From NCBI GenBank assembly GCA_009920765.1, contig RFZJ01000013.1, forward strand, positions 1 to 60,887: a stretch of DNA of 60,887 nucleotides. Reading direction: 5' to 3'. The position numbers were made by a program, and so were the translations under genes. This DNA comes from Planctomycetota bacterium (GTDB lineage Bacteria > Planctomycetota > Planctomycetia > Gemmatales > Gemmataceae). Positions 18,019-27,813 of this stretch are shown piece after piece. The first letter of the stretch is position 1. Every line of letters starts with the position of its first letter. The notes under the pieces were generated by a model. It was not told the origin of the DNA. It was given only the letters and a program-made list of their open reading frames with translations, and ran no database searches.

Positions 18019-19809
18019 CTATTGACCAGGTTCTGATTCAGGCATGTTAATCAAATTGCCCGCACCAGCAGAGCCGGTTCCGCCTCGCAGTTCTCTTTGT
18101 GGCCTGTTAGCTGCTTCATCAGCAGTTTCTTCAGTTTCTTCCACAAAAGGCTCATTCAATTTTCTGCGAGATAGCCCGATCTTACGATCTGCAGCATCAA
18201 CTCGAAGAACTCGAACTTCGATATCGTCGCCAACTTTTACAATTTCTTCTGGGCTTTCAATTTTATCATCAGAAAGCTCAGAGATATGAAGAAGGCCTTC
18301 TAGACCGGGTTCAAGTTCAACAAACACACCAAAGTTAGTGAGCTTGGTAACTTTACCCTTTCGAAGTTCGCCTGCTTTGTATCGGCCAGGGATATCACCT
18401 TCCCAAGGATCGTTGTTCATTTGTTTCAGGCCTAGCGCAATTCGCTTCCTTTCCTGATCAACATTCAAAACAACACAAGTTACAACGTCTCCCTTGTTGA
18501 CAACTTCACTAGGGTGAGTAACTTTCCGAACCCAACTCATATCGGTTACATGCAACAATCCATCGATACCTTCTTCGATTTCGATGAAAGCACCATAATT
18601 GGTAAGGTTGCGAACAGCGCCCGAAACAATGGTGCCTGGAGGATATCTCTCAGCAACTTTGTCCCATGGGTTGTTTTGAACCTGCTTCATACCAAGAGAA
18701 ATCTCTTGTTTATCCTTGTTGATATTCAAAACTTGAACTTCAATCTGGTCGCCAATTGAAACCATTTCGTTGGGATGGTTGATTCTCTTGGTCCAGCTCA
18801 TTTCGCTGATATGAACAAGGCCTTCGATACCTGATTCAAGTTTAACGAATGCACCATAGCTCATGACATTGACAACTTCACCACTGTGACGGCTGGCAAT
18901 GGGGTATTTATCAGCAACGCTGGCCCATGGGCTTTGTGACTTCTGCTTAAGACCCAGTGCGATTTTTTCGCGTTCTTTGTCAACAGAAATAACATAAACC
19001 TCAAGCTGCTGATCGATATGAACAATTTCGTGGGGATTGCTTACACGGCCCCAAGTCATGTCGGTGATGTGCAGCAAACCATCGATACCGCCAAGGTCAA
19101 CGAATGCCCCGAAGTCTGCGATATTCTTGACAATACCCTTGCGAACTTGATTGGGTTCGATTTCTGAGAGCAACTTTTTCTTGAGGTCCTCGCGTTGATC
19201 TTCAAGCAATTTACGCCTACTGACAACGATATTTCGACGTGCTTCATCAATTTTGAGAATTTTACACTCGATATTACGGTTGATATAATCACCGATATCT
19301 GGGGGCCTGCGAATATCTACTTGGGAGGCTGGAAGGAATACATTGACGCCAATGTTAACCAGCAACCCGCCCTTGATCTTCTTGGTAACCAACCCAACAA
19401 TGACATCGCCTTCCTTGTGTTTGGAGATAATCATTTCCCATTCTTTTTGACGCTTTGCTTTGCGATAGCTGAGAAGAATATTACCTGTTTCGTCTTCAAC
19501 CGATTCAAGAAGGACTTGAACGTCTTCGCCTGCTTTTGGCATGACGATTTCGCCAGTGGTTTCATCAAACCATTCATTTAGGGGAATTACGCCTTCACTT
19601 TTGTATCCGATGTCGATGACAACATCATCGCCTTCAATACGGGCAATTCGCCCTTTGATAACTTTATTGGATTCAAATTCTTGTTGATCGTCGAGCAACC
19701 AGTTTTCAACATCTCCGCCAGTTTCGGGCCTGTTAAAGGCGGCAACCAACTCGTTGTCTAACTCTGAATCGGACAAATCATACTGTCGTAAAAGATTTCG
19801 ATTAACCAT
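18019..19809 (-). CDS. rpsA: 30S ribosomal protein S1
   Basis: A protein of 596 residues with six S1-type OB-fold repeats. The first two are divergent (VIKGRIARIEGDDVVIDIGY; VIVGLVTKKIKGGLLVNIGV). The last four are canonical, with the FGAFVDLGG...GLLHITDM type motif followed by HPxE. Six repeats and this length fit proteobacterial-style S1, which holds mRNA on the 30S subunit. The C-terminus is a short Gly/Ala/Pro-rich tail. I use ATG 19809; a TTG four codons upstream is possible but has its ribosome binding site too close. A strong terminator follows and no gene is cotranscribed after it. Confidence 0.95.
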   Translation of the reverse strand: MVNRNLLRQYDLSDSELDNELVAAFNRPETGGDVENWLLDDQQEFESNKVIKGRIARIEGDDVVIDIGYKSEGVIPLNEWFDETTGEIVMPKAGEDVQVLLESVEDETGNILLSYRKAKRQKEWEMIISKHKEGDVIVGLVTKKIKGGLLVNIGVNVFLPASQVDIRRPPDIGDYINRNIECKILKIDEARRNIVVSRRKLLEDQREDLKKKLLSEIEPNQVRKGIVKNIADFGAFVDLGGIDGLLHITDMTWGRVSNPHEIVHIDQQLEVYVISVDKEREKIALGLKQKSQSPWASVADKYPIASRHSGEVVNVMSYGAFVKLESGIEGLVHISEMSWTKRINHPNEMVSIGDQIEVQVLNINKDKQEISLGMKQVQNNPWDKVAERYPPGTIVSGAVRNLTNYGAFIEIEEGIDGLLHVTDMSWVRKVTHPSEVVNKGDVVTCVVLNVDQERKRIALGLKQMNNDPWEGDIPGRYKAGELRKGKVTKLTNFGVFVELEPGLEGLLHISELSDDKIESPEEIVKVGDDIEVRVLRVDAADRKIGLSRRKLNEPFVEETEETADEAANRPQRELRGGTGSAGAGNLINMPESEPGQ

Positions 19810-19966
19810 GGATGTGACCAAACTCCAAAGCAGTTCCTTCTATGAACCGTTTAACTTAGCCTAGTGCCAGCGATAATTGTTGAAGGAAACAGCGATAAAA
19901 AAGCCTGACAATGCGGATGAAAAGCATTTTTCATCTTCTTCGCCTGCCATCTTAATTATTATAGAA

Positions 19967-20009
19967 AAAACAAGCAATTGAACCATAGAGGAAGTGGATT
20001 CCTCCATGG
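19967..20009 (-). terminator. Terminator after cysK
   Basis: On the minus strand an 11-bp stem with one G-U pair (19999-20009 with 19983-19993) and a 5-nt loop lies 26 bp past the cysK stop. A T6 run (complement of 19967-19972) lies about 10 nt further on, a little far for a textbook terminator. Confidence 0.5.
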
Positions 20010-20035
20010 AAATAACCTGAAAATAAAAATGGGGC

Positions 20036-20998
20036 CTATTCTGGGAAAAGTGGTGTACTTAAGTACCTTTCGCCAAGGTCAGGCAGTACCACTACGATCA
20101 GTTTACCCGCGTTTTCTGGGCGGCGAGCCACCTGAACTGCAGCAAATGCAGCTGCACCACAGCTTATACCACAAAGAAATCCTTCCTCTTTCGCCAATCT
20201 TCGGGTCATATCAAACGAATCTTCATCATTTACCAATATCACCTCATCGATGATGCTTAAGTTTAATACCCCGGGAATAAAGCCTGCGCCTATACCTTGA
20301 ATTTTGTGCCTGCCAGGCTTGATATCTTCACCTTTCATGCGCTGGGTAATTACGGGGCTTGAAGCGGGTTCTACTGCAATTGCCTTAAAAGAGGGTTTCC
20401 GAGCTTTAAGTACTTCGCTAATGCCAGTAATCGTACCACCAGTTCCCACTCCAGAGACCAAAATATCTATTTTCCCTGCAGTATCGCGCCAAATTTCTTC
20501 CGCAGTCGTCTTACGATGAATCTCCGGATTAGCAGGGTTCATGAATTGTTGTGGCATGAAGGAATTAGGCGTGTTTGCAATTAATTCTTCAGCCTTGGAG
20601 ACTGCACCACTCATCCCTTTTTCGCCAGCAGTAAGTACGATTTCAGCTCCAAAAGCCTTAAGCAAGCGCCTTCGTTCAAGGCTCATGGTTTCGGGCATGG
20701 TTACAATCAATTTGTACCCACGGGCAGCACAGGTAAACGCCAAGCCAATACCAGTATTACCGCTTGTAGGTTCAATTATAACCGTACCATTCTTGATTTT
20801 TCCCTCTTTTTCAGCGGTATTGATCATATTTACAGCAATACGATCCTTTACCGACCACAAGGGATTGAAATTTTCCAACTTTGCCGCCACTGTTGCTTTT
20901 GCATCACCTACCACTCTTCGAAGTTTTATAAGCGGTGTATCCCCAACACATTGGGTGATGTCATCATAAATTTTCCCGCGCAATTGTTTTGATTCCAT
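20036..20998 (-). CDS. cysK: Cysteine synthase A (O-acetylserine sulfhydrylase)
   Basis: A 320-residue PLP enzyme that makes cysteine from O-acetylserine and sulfide. The PLP lysine is K51 in [10 protein letters not shown]; the Asn loop is [12 protein letters not shown]; the phosphate-binding loop is [10 protein letters not shown]; and the [11 protein letters not shown] segment near residue 225 is typical of the CysK group. The WSVKDR variant in place of the more usual SSVKDR is minor. ATG 20998 is chosen because CAGGAG lies 7 nt upstream; the frame is open eleven codons further. It stands alone upstream of rpsA, with a probable terminator of its own. Confidence 0.95.
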   Translation of the reverse strand: MESKQLRGKIYDDITQCVGDTPLIKLRRVVGDAKATVAAKLENFNPLWSVKDRIAVNMINTAEKEGKIKNGTVIIEPTSGNTGIGLAFTCAARGYKLIVTMPETMSLERRRLLKAFGAEIVLTAGEKGMSGAVSKAEELIANTPNSFMPQQFMNPANPEIHRKTTAEEIWRDTAGKIDILVSGVGTGGTITGISEVLKARKPSFKAIAVEPASSPVITQRMKGEDIKPGRHKIQGIGAGFIPGVLNLSIIDEVILVNDEDSFDMTRRLAKEEGFLCGISCGAAAFAAVQVARRPENAGKLIVVVLPDLGERYLSTPLFPE

Positions 20999-21301
20999 GA
21001 AACAGCTCCTGAAACTTGTAGGCGTTTGCAATTTCTTAGCCAGTATTAAGCTACACCATTACACTGAAAAACTATTCCTAGCAATAGATTCATTGTTTTT
21101 TACCGAGGATCTTCCCCATTAAACCCCGACTTTTTGGAATAATGCAACAGCATTTACGGCTTTAAAACCTCGTTGAATCCCCCTTCGTTTTTGATGAAAC
21201 CGCATTTTAATTTGCAGCAAAAATTAACACGATAAGGCACTTACAATCTTTTCATTATATTATTGGGTTGTCATTTTTTTAAGCTCGGATAATCTTCCTT
21301 G
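20999..21301. other. Divergent intergenic region cysK / HAD gene
   Basis: About 300 bp, A+T-rich towards the right. It must contain the cysK promoter and probably one for the HAD/glyA side. I see TATATT-like boxes near 21255 but no matching -35, and no RNA element such as an S-box. Confidence 0.4.
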
Positions 21302-21910
21302 ATGGCCAATAAAGTTTTAGTATTTGATTTCGGCAATGTAATAGGAATGTTCAGCCACCTTAAGGCTGCTGGACAGATGGCCAAACATTGCACCAAGAAT
21401 ATAGAAACCATCAGAACCGTTTTATTTGATGAAACCATTGAAAATGAATTGGAAAAAGGCAATCTTTCACCGGAGCAATACCGAAAAATCGTGCGAGACT
21501 CACTGCACATCAACTGCCAGGATCACGAGTTTGACCATGCATTCAGCGATATGTTTGCCCCCAACGAAGCGGTTTGCAACATCATTCCTACTCTGGCAAA
21601 ATCCCACAGGCTGATTTTGTTAAGTAACACCAATTGGTTTCATGCGAATCGTTTTCTTGCCCAATTCAACCAAATCCTTTGCCATTTTGATTCATTAATT
21701 TTGTCTCATGAAGTGCGCTGCAGAAAACCTGCCCGACAAATTTATGAAATCCTCAATGAAAAAACTAACACCAAGCCCTCTGAATGCTTATTTGTTGATG
21801 ATCTTCATGCCAACATTCAAACTGCCAAGGATTGTGGTTGGGATGGAATTGTTTATCATCAAGAAATGAACCTTGAAAAAGAACTTGCAAGTAAAGGTAT
21901 TTCTTTTTAA
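21302..21910 (+). CDS. HAD-superfamily hydrolase (YihX-like)
   Basis: A 202-residue phosphatase-type protein. Motif I is FDFGNVIG, in which the second Asp is replaced by Gly, a feature of the YihX/epoxide-hydrolase N-terminal branch of HAD subfamily IA. Motif II is LLSNTN, motif III is in CRKPARQIY, and motif IV is FVDDLHANIQTA. Sugar phosphates such as glucose-1-phosphate are typical substrates of YihX, but this is only an analogy. The ATG at 21302 follows an in-frame TTG; no good ribosome binding site is visible. It lies 43 bp before glyA in the same direction. Confidence 0.8.
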   Translation: MANKVLVFDFGNVIGMFSHLKAAGQMAKHCTKNIETIRTVLFDETIENELEKGNLSPEQYRKIVRDSLHINCQDHEFDHAFSDMFAPNEAVCNIIPTLAKSHRLILLSNTNWFHANRFLAQFNQILCHFDSLILSHEVRCRKPARQIYEILNEKTNTKPSECLFVDDLHANIQTAKDCGWDGIVYHQEMNLEKELASKGISF

Positions 21911-21953
21911 CCGCTTTTGAGCACTATCATAATAAAAACAAACGGAGAAAACT

Positions 21954-23198
21954 ATGAATCTTATTGAAAAAGCAGATCCAGAAGTATGGAAAGCAATCCT
22001 TCACGAGAAAAACAGGCAACAAGAAGGCCTGGAAATGATTGCATCAGAAAATTACACAAGCCCTGCGATTATGGCTGCCCAAGGTTCTGTTCTTACAAAC
22101 AAGTATGCAGAGGGGTATCCAGGTAAAAGGTATTACGGTGGATGTGAGTTTGTGGACGAGGCAGAATCCCTTGCCATCAATAGGGCTTGCAAGCTTTTTG
22201 GTGCTGAGCATGCAAATGTGCAACCACATGCAGGCGCCAGCGCAAATATGGCTGTTTATTTTTCCTGCCTTCAGCCAGGTGATACCATTCTCGGAATGAA
22301 TCTAGCACATGGTGGGCATCTTACCCATGGCATGCATTTGAATTTTTCAGGCAAGCTCTACAAGATCATTCCTTATGGTGTAAGGCAGGATGATGGAAGG
22401 ATTGATTACGATGAAGTTGCACGGTTGGCGAAGGAACACAAGCCAAAAATGGTGCTAGCTGGTGCAAGTGCTTATTCCAGGGTGATTGATTTTGCCAAGT
22501 TTGCTGAGATTGCCAACGATAACAAATCTATTTTCATGGTGGATATGGCGCATATCGCTGGGTTGGTTGCCGGAGACCAGCACCCTTCCCCTGTGCCATG
22601 GGCTGATTTTGTAACCACTACCACGCACAAGACGTTGCGCGGCCCAAGAAGCGGGCTTGCAATGTGCAAGAAGCAATGGGCGGATAAGCTCAATCAGGCG
22701 GTTTTCCCTGGAATGCAGGGCGGCCCTCTCATGCATGTTATCGCAGCAAAGGCCATTATTTTTAATGAAGCCATGCAGCCCGCTTTTAAAGTTTATGCCT
22801 CGCAAATCGTTGCCAATGCTCGGACTGTTGCCCATGAAATCATGGCCCGCGGGCATCGGATTATATCAGGTGGCACAGACAACCACATGATGCTTGTTGA
22901 TGTCAATCACAAGGGGCTTAGTGGCAAGATTGCTGAAAAATCGCTTGATGCCGCTGGAATTACGATTAATCGCAACGGCATTCCTTACGACACCAGAAAG
23001 CCCTTAGATCCTTCGGGGATTCGCATTGGAACCCCAGCCTTGACTACCAGAGGCATGAAGGAAATCGAGATGAAGCGAATCGCCAACTGGATTTGCGATA
23101 TTTTAGAAGCACCTGATGACACGAAATTACAAACCAAGGTTCGGGGAGAGATCAAGGAACTTTGCAAGAGTTTTCCTGCCCCGTCGGAACTAGCTTGA
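21954..23198 (+). CDS. glyA: Serine hydroxymethyltransferase
   Basis: A 414-residue PLP enzyme that interconverts serine and glycine with tetrahydrofolate. Family motifs seen: [20 protein letters not shown] near the start, [10 protein letters not shown], the cofactor lysine K226 in [13 protein letters not shown], and [13 protein letters not shown] near the end. Length matches bacterial GlyA. GGAGA lies 5 nt before the ATG. It leads a block of glycine cleavage genes, so serine, glycine and one-carbon units are handled together here. Confidence 0.97.
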   Translation: MNLIEKADPEVWKAILHEKNRQQEGLEMIASENYTSPAIMAAQGSVLTNKYAEGYPGKRYYGGCEFVDEAESLAINRACKLFGAEHANVQPHAGASANMAVYFSCLQPGDTILGMNLAHGGHLTHGMHLNFSGKLYKIIPYGVRQDDGRIDYDEVARLAKEHKPKMVLAGASAYSRVIDFAKFAEIANDNKSIFMVDMAHIAGLVAGDQHPSPVPWADFVTTTTHKTLRGPRSGLAMCKKQWADKLNQAVFPGMQGGPLMHVIAAKAIIFNEAMQPAFKVYASQIVANARTVAHEIMARGHRIISGGTDNHMMLVDVNHKGLSGKIAEKSLDAAGITINRNGIPYDTRKPLDPSGIRIGTPALTTRGMKEIEMKRIANWICDILEAPDDTKLQTKVRGEIKELCKSFPAPSELA

Positions 23199-23313
23199 TA
23201 GTTGCAACAAAAAGTTTTAATGTTTGAACTGTGCCTGGGTATGAGGCGTATTAACAGCTGCTATTTGGTTTTGGCAGAACCCTTACACTTTCTTTTACAT
23301 TTACAGAGGTTTC

Positions 23314-24393
23314 ATGGCATTACAGACAGCGCTTCATTCCTGGCATTCATCGAATGGGGCACGTATGGTTGATTTTGGGGGCTGGGATATGCCTGTCCAA
23401 TACTCAACCATTGTTGATGAGCACAATGCTGTTCGCAGTGACTCGGGGATTTTTGATATCGGCCACATGGGCAGGCTAAAAGTTCATGGCCCAGATGCCA
23501 CCAGTTTTCTTCAGATGATATGCACCAACAATTCTGCCAACCTTAAACCGGGGCAGGTCCGCTACAATCTTGTTTGCAATGAAAAAGGCACCATTCTTGA
23601 TGACATTTTAGTTTACAAGCATGGCAATGATTTCCTTCTGGTCGTTAACGCTTCAAATCGGCTTAAAATTGTATCGTGGCTATTAAATAATATCCGATCT
23701 TTAAATGTTCAAATTGAAGATCAAACTCTTTCTACAAGCATGATTGCTGTTCAAGGCCCGAACGCAATTTCTCTTGCAAAACAAATTATTTCAGATGACC
23801 CCTCCAAATTGGGTTACTACTTCAGCTTTGATTCAAAAACAATGAATGTCCCAAGCCTTTTAAGCAGAACAGGCTATACCGGTGAAGATGGCATTGAAAT
23901 CATTCTTCCCAAGGGTGAAGAAGTCAGAGTCTGGGAAAAGCTTGTGGCAATTGGTTGCAAACCCTGTGGATTAGGATGCAGAGACACCCTTAGGCTGGAA
24001 GCAGGGATGCCCCTTTATGGGCATGAAATTGACGAAAACACCAATCCATTGGAAGCAGGCTTGGGGTGGGCGGTAAAACTAGATAAAGGCGAATTCATTG
24101 GCAGGGAAGCCTTGGTTAAAGAAAAAAACACGCCTTCCGGAAGAACCCGTGTTGGTCTTGAACTTCCCGGAAAGCGAATTCCCCGCGAATTATACCCAAT
24201 TACCAAAAACGGTATTGCTTTGGGAAAAGTTACCAGTGGTACTTTTTCACCCACCTTCAACAAACCCATTGCAATGGCTTATGTTCCTGCTAATCTATCT
24301 GCCGTTGGTACCGATTTGGACATCGATATTCGTGGAAAAACCGAACCTTGCAAAGTGGTTCCTTTACCCTTTTACAAGCGAAAAACAACTTGA
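23314..24393 (+). CDS. gcvT: Glycine cleavage system T protein (aminomethyltransferase)
   Basis: A 359-residue protein that transfers the aminomethyl carbon from lipoylated H protein to tetrahydrofolate, releasing ammonia. Seen: MVDFGGWDMPVQYS near the start, HMGRLKVHGPDA, RTGYTGEDGIEI (the folate-site region), CRDTLRLEAGMPLYGHE, and the C-terminal barrel with RVGLEL and TSGTFSPTF. Length is standard. AGAGG precedes the ATG. It is the first of four gcv genes in a row; the 115-bp upstream gap has no recognisable glycine riboswitch. Confidence 0.96.
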   Translation: MALQTALHSWHSSNGARMVDFGGWDMPVQYSTIVDEHNAVRSDSGIFDIGHMGRLKVHGPDATSFLQMICTNNSANLKPGQVRYNLVCNEKGTILDDILVYKHGNDFLLVVNASNRLKIVSWLLNNIRSLNVQIEDQTLSTSMIAVQGPNAISLAKQIISDDPSKLGYYFSFDSKTMNVPSLLSRTGYTGEDGIEIILPKGEEVRVWEKLVAIGCKPCGLGCRDTLRLEAGMPLYGHEIDENTNPLEAGLGWAVKLDKGEFIGREALVKEKNTPSGRTRVGLELPGKRIPRELYPITKNGIALGKVTSGTFSPTFNKPIAMAYVPANLSAVGTDLDIDIRGKTEPCKVVPLPFYKRKTT

Positions 24394-24486
24394 TGGCGAT
24401 GTTTGTCATCTTGGGATTTGGTAAGTGACTGGTTGGTCGCTTATTTATATTAGATAGAAGCGAAATAGCTTCAGGGAGTATTTGTT

Positions 24487-24873
24487 ATGGATCCGATTAA
24501 ACTCCGATACGCCAAAACCCACGAGTGGGCTTCAATCGAAGGCAATATTTGTACGGTTGGGCTTACAAAATTTGCTGTCGATCTTCTTACCGATGTAATT
24601 TACATCGATATGCCTGATGTAGGTGACCCTGCATTAAAAGGTGATAGTTTTGGTGAAATCGAATCAGTAAAAGCGGTTAGTGATATATACTCTCCAGTTG
24701 AAGGTGAAATCATCGAAATTAATGACAAATTAGTTTCAGACCCTTCAATGATTTCTAAGGATCCCTACGGCAAAGGATGGCTTGTTAAAATCAAAATGTC
24801 TGGAAAACAAAATCTGGATCATTTGATGACTCATGCTGCTTACGAAAAACAAATTGCTTCTGAATCTCACTAG
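24487..24873 (+). CDS. gcvH: Glycine cleavage system H protein
   Basis: A 128-residue lipoyl carrier that shuttles the aminomethyl group between P and T proteins. The N-terminal KTHEWASIEGN, the lipoyl-accepting K62 in GEIESVKAVSDIYSPVEG, and the C-terminal GKGWLVKIK segment are diagnostic. AGGGAG precedes the ATG. Between gcvT and gcvPA, it completes the T-H-PA-PB order. Confidence 0.97.
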   Translation: MDPIKLRYAKTHEWASIEGNICTVGLTKFAVDLLTDVIYIDMPDVGDPALKGDSFGEIESVKAVSDIYSPVEGEIIEINDKLVSDPSMISKDPYGKGWLVKIKMSGKQNLDHLMTHAAYEKQIASESH

Positions 24874-24918
24874 ATTTTTAGCAAGAATTTTAACAGCACA
24901 ATTTGAAGGAGTTGGATC

Positions 24919-26304
24919 GTGCCTTATCTGCTTAACACGCCTGATGATAAAAATGAAATGCTTAAAAGCATTGGTGTATCCAGCATTGATGATCTTTTTA
25001 GCAACATTCCTGAATCGGTCAGGCTAAAACGACCTCTTGACATCCCCAAGGCACTTACAGAAATTGAGCTTACAAGGCATATTCAACGCCTTGCAAATTC
25101 AAATCTTTCTGCTGAAACTGCTGTCTGTTTCCTTGGTGGTGGCAGCTACGATCACTTCATTCCTGCTGTGGTTGACATGGTCGCCTCCAGAAGTGAATTC
25201 TATACAGCTTACACTCCTTATCAGGCAGAGGCAAGCCAGGGAAGCTTGCAAGCTTTTTACGAATTTCAGACCATGATTTCCCAACTTACTGCAATGGATA
25301 TTTCAAATTCCAGCCTTTATGAAGCAGGATCAGGCCTCGCAGAAGCCATATTAATGGCTATGTCCGCCACGGGCAGAATGGGCAAAGTTCTAGTTGCTGA
25401 ATCAGTACACCCTGAATATAGGCTTTCCTTCACCACCTACCTTGCAAACCTTGAGCCAACCGTGGTTACAGTTGCCTGCCCCACAGGAAAGCTTTGCCTC
25501 GATGACCTCGCAAGTAAACTTGATGAGACGGTTAGTTGCGTGATAGTTCAGCACCCGAACTTTTTTGGCAACCTTGAAGAAGTTGAAGAAATCGCAAAGC
25601 TTATTCACTCCAAGGGCGCACTTTTTATTGTCGCCTACGACCCAATAAGCCTTGGTATTTTAAAAAAGCCCGGTGAATACGATGCTGATATTGCTGTAGC
25701 CGAAGGGCAATGCCTTGGTAACCCCATGATCTATGGCGGGCCCTATCTTGGATTACTTTCCTGCAAGGAAGCTTTTGTTAGAAAAATCCCAGGCAGGCTG
25801 GTAGGCCAGACAGTTGATCGAAATGGTAAAAGGTGCTGGGTTCTTACATTACAAACTCGAGAACAGCATATACGCCGGGAAAAAGCCACAAGTAACATTT
25901 GTACCAACCAAGGACTTTTCGCTTTGCGAGCATCGGTTTTTCTTGCAGCCATCGGGCCAAAGGGCCTTACTGAAACTGCTGAACTTTGCTTCCGAAAAGC
26001 TCATTTTCTAATGGATATCCTTTGCAAAATCCCAGGAGTCAAGCCTAAATTCAACCTGCCTTTCTTCAAGGAATTCACCATCGAACTTCCCTGCAATGCT
26101 CAAACTGTCATCAACTCCTTAATCGAGGATGGCATTCTTGCCGGATTGTCTCAAGGACGTTGGTCTAAAGATTTAGCCAATGTAATGACCATCGCTGTGA
26201 CCGAAAAACGAACTCGTTCGGAACTCGAAAACTATGCCGCAGCCTTTGGCGCTGCTGTTACTGCAGCTTCTTCTCAGGAAAAATCTAAAGCATTGAAATC
26301 CTGA
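24919..26304 (+). CDS. gcvPA: Glycine dehydrogenase (decarboxylating) subunit 1
   Basis: A 461-residue protein, the alpha half of the split glycine decarboxylase. It starts MPYLLNTPDDKNEML, typical of GcvPA, with the FLGGGSYDHFIPAVVD and YTPYQAEASQG motifs and an inner GGPYLGLLSCKE segment. It lacks the PLP lysine, which sits in subunit 2. The start is GTG, supported by AAGGAG 7 nt upstream. With gcvPB it decarboxylates glycine and loads the H protein. Confidence 0.96.
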   Translation: MPYLLNTPDDKNEMLKSIGVSSIDDLFSNIPESVRLKRPLDIPKALTEIELTRHIQRLANSNLSAETAVCFLGGGSYDHFIPAVVDMVASRSEFYTAYTPYQAEASQGSLQAFYEFQTMISQLTAMDISNSSLYEAGSGLAEAILMAMSATGRMGKVLVAESVHPEYRLSFTTYLANLEPTVVTVACPTGKLCLDDLASKLDETVSCVIVQHPNFFGNLEEVEEIAKLIHSKGALFIVAYDPISLGILKKPGEYDADIAVAEGQCLGNPMIYGGPYLGLLSCKEAFVRKIPGRLVGQTVDRNGKRCWVLTLQTREQHIRREKATSNICTNQGLFALRASVFLAAIGPKGLTETAELCFRKAHFLMDILCKIPGVKPKFNLPFFKEFTIELPCNAQTVINSLIEDGILAGLSQGRWSKDLANVMTIAVTEKRTRSELENYAAAFGAAVTAASSQEKSKALKS

Positions 26305-26341
26305 TTATTTCCAAACTCCCAGAATTATTCGCGAGGACATT

Positions 26342-27793
26342 ATGGATAAGTCTCAGTCTACAGGTTTACTTTTTGAAATCAGTCACAAGGGAAGGAGATG
26401 CCATCTCCTCCCTGATTGCGATGTCCCAACCAAGACTTCCACAGAACTTCTGGACAAAAAATACTTAAGCAATGATCCGACTCATTTGCCAGAAATGGCT
26501 GAGATCGACATTGTCAGACACTTCGTTAATTTATCAACCAAAAACATGGCGATTGATTGCAACTTTTATCCTTTGGGAAGTTGCACAATGAAATACAATC
26601 CCAAGCGGCATGAACGACTTGGATCCCTGGGCGGGTTGTCGAATGTCCATCCACTTCAAGATGATCAAACCTGTCAGGGTATGCTTGAAATATTATGGGA
26701 GATGCAAAATTATCTTGCAGAAATAGCGGGCCTTGATGGTGTTTCCTTGCAACCTGCTGCAGGCGCACAAGGGGAATTAACAGCACTTCTTGTTGCAGCC
26801 GCTTACTTCCGCGACAAAAAAGAAAAACGCACCAAAGTACTTATCCCGGATAGCGCACATGGCACCAACCCCGCCAGTGCTGCAATTGCAGGTTTCGACA
26901 CCATCACCATAAAAAGTAATGCGCGTGGCAGGGTCGACATGGAAGATCTTGTTTCCAAAATCGATTCTCAAACCGCAGTGTTCATGATAACCAACCCAAA
27001 CACTTTGGGTCTTTTCGATGAACAAATTGTGCAAATAACCGAATTAATTCACAAAGCTGGCGGGCTTGTTTACCTTGATGGCGCAAACATGAATGCAATT
27101 CTTGGCATAACCAGGCCGGGTGATTTTGGTGCTGACATGATGCATTACAATGTCCATAAGACTTTCACAGGCCCACACGGTGCAGGCGGCCCCGGATCCG
27201 GTCCTATTGCAGTCAGAAAGCAACTTGTCCCATTTCTTCCAGCACCCTTGGTCATAAAGACAAATGAGGGCTTTAAACTCGACTACGATCGTCCCAAATC
27301 CATTGGGAGAGTTCGCAGCTTCTTTGGCAATGTCGGCATTTTACTTCGCGGGTATTTCTACATCCGCACTCTTGGGCCCGATGGACTCAAGCAAGTCAGC
27401 CAAAATGCCGTCTTAAATGCCAACTACCTTCTCAGTATTGTCAAAAACTTTTTTGATGTTCCGCATGGCGACCGATGCATGCACGAATTTGTCGCAAGTG
27501 CCAGAGCCCTTCGCAGGGATAAAAAAATCAGTGCTATGGATATAGGCAAGCGTTTGCTTGATTACGGCTATCATGCTCCTACTGTTTATTTCCCACTGGT
27601 GGTTCCAGAAGCCATGATGATGGAGCCGACTGAAACCGAAAGTAAAGAAACTCTTGATCACTTTGCCCAAACTTTAATCAAGATTCGGGATGAAGATGCA
27701 GAGTTCCTTCATGGGGCGCCACACACGCTGGATATAAGCAGGCCGGATGAAGTAAAAGCCGCCAAGGAACCCATGCTGCGATGGAAGAAGTAA
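26342..27793 (+). CDS. gcvPB: Glycine dehydrogenase (decarboxylating) subunit 2
   Basis: A 483-residue PLP-bearing beta half of glycine decarboxylase. Seen: FYPLGSCTMKYNPK near residue 78, SAHGTNPASAA, and the PLP lysine K273 in NVHKTFTGPHGAGGPG. GAGGA lies 4 nt before the ATG. Split P-protein subunits of this kind are usual in many bacteria other than enterobacteria. The gene ends 20 bp before a lipoyl-transfer gene, which suggests a shared transcript. Confidence 0.96.
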   Translation: MDKSQSTGLLFEISHKGRRCHLLPDCDVPTKTSTELLDKKYLSNDPTHLPEMAEIDIVRHFVNLSTKNMAIDCNFYPLGSCTMKYNPKRHERLGSLGGLSNVHPLQDDQTCQGMLEILWEMQNYLAEIAGLDGVSLQPAAGAQGELTALLVAAAYFRDKKEKRTKVLIPDSAHGTNPASAAIAGFDTITIKSNARGRVDMEDLVSKIDSQTAVFMITNPNTLGLFDEQIVQITELIHKAGGLVYLDGANMNAILGITRPGDFGADMMHYNVHKTFTGPHGAGGPGSGPIAVRKQLVPFLPAPLVIKTNEGFKLDYDRPKSIGRVRSFFGNVGILLRGYFYIRTLGPDGLKQVSQNAVLNANYLLSIVKNFFDVPHGDRCMHEFVASARALRRDKKISAMDIGKRLLDYGYHAPTVYFPLVVPEAMMMEPTETESKETLDHFAQTLIKIRDEDAEFLHGAPHTLDISRPDEVKAAKEPMLRWKK

Positions 27794-27813
27794 CCACCTT
27801 TTAGGTATTTCAG

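Noticed and set aside
23199..23313. Glycine riboswitch before gcvT
   Set aside because: I looked for the paired glycine aptamer pattern in this 115-bp gap and saw no such conserved core.
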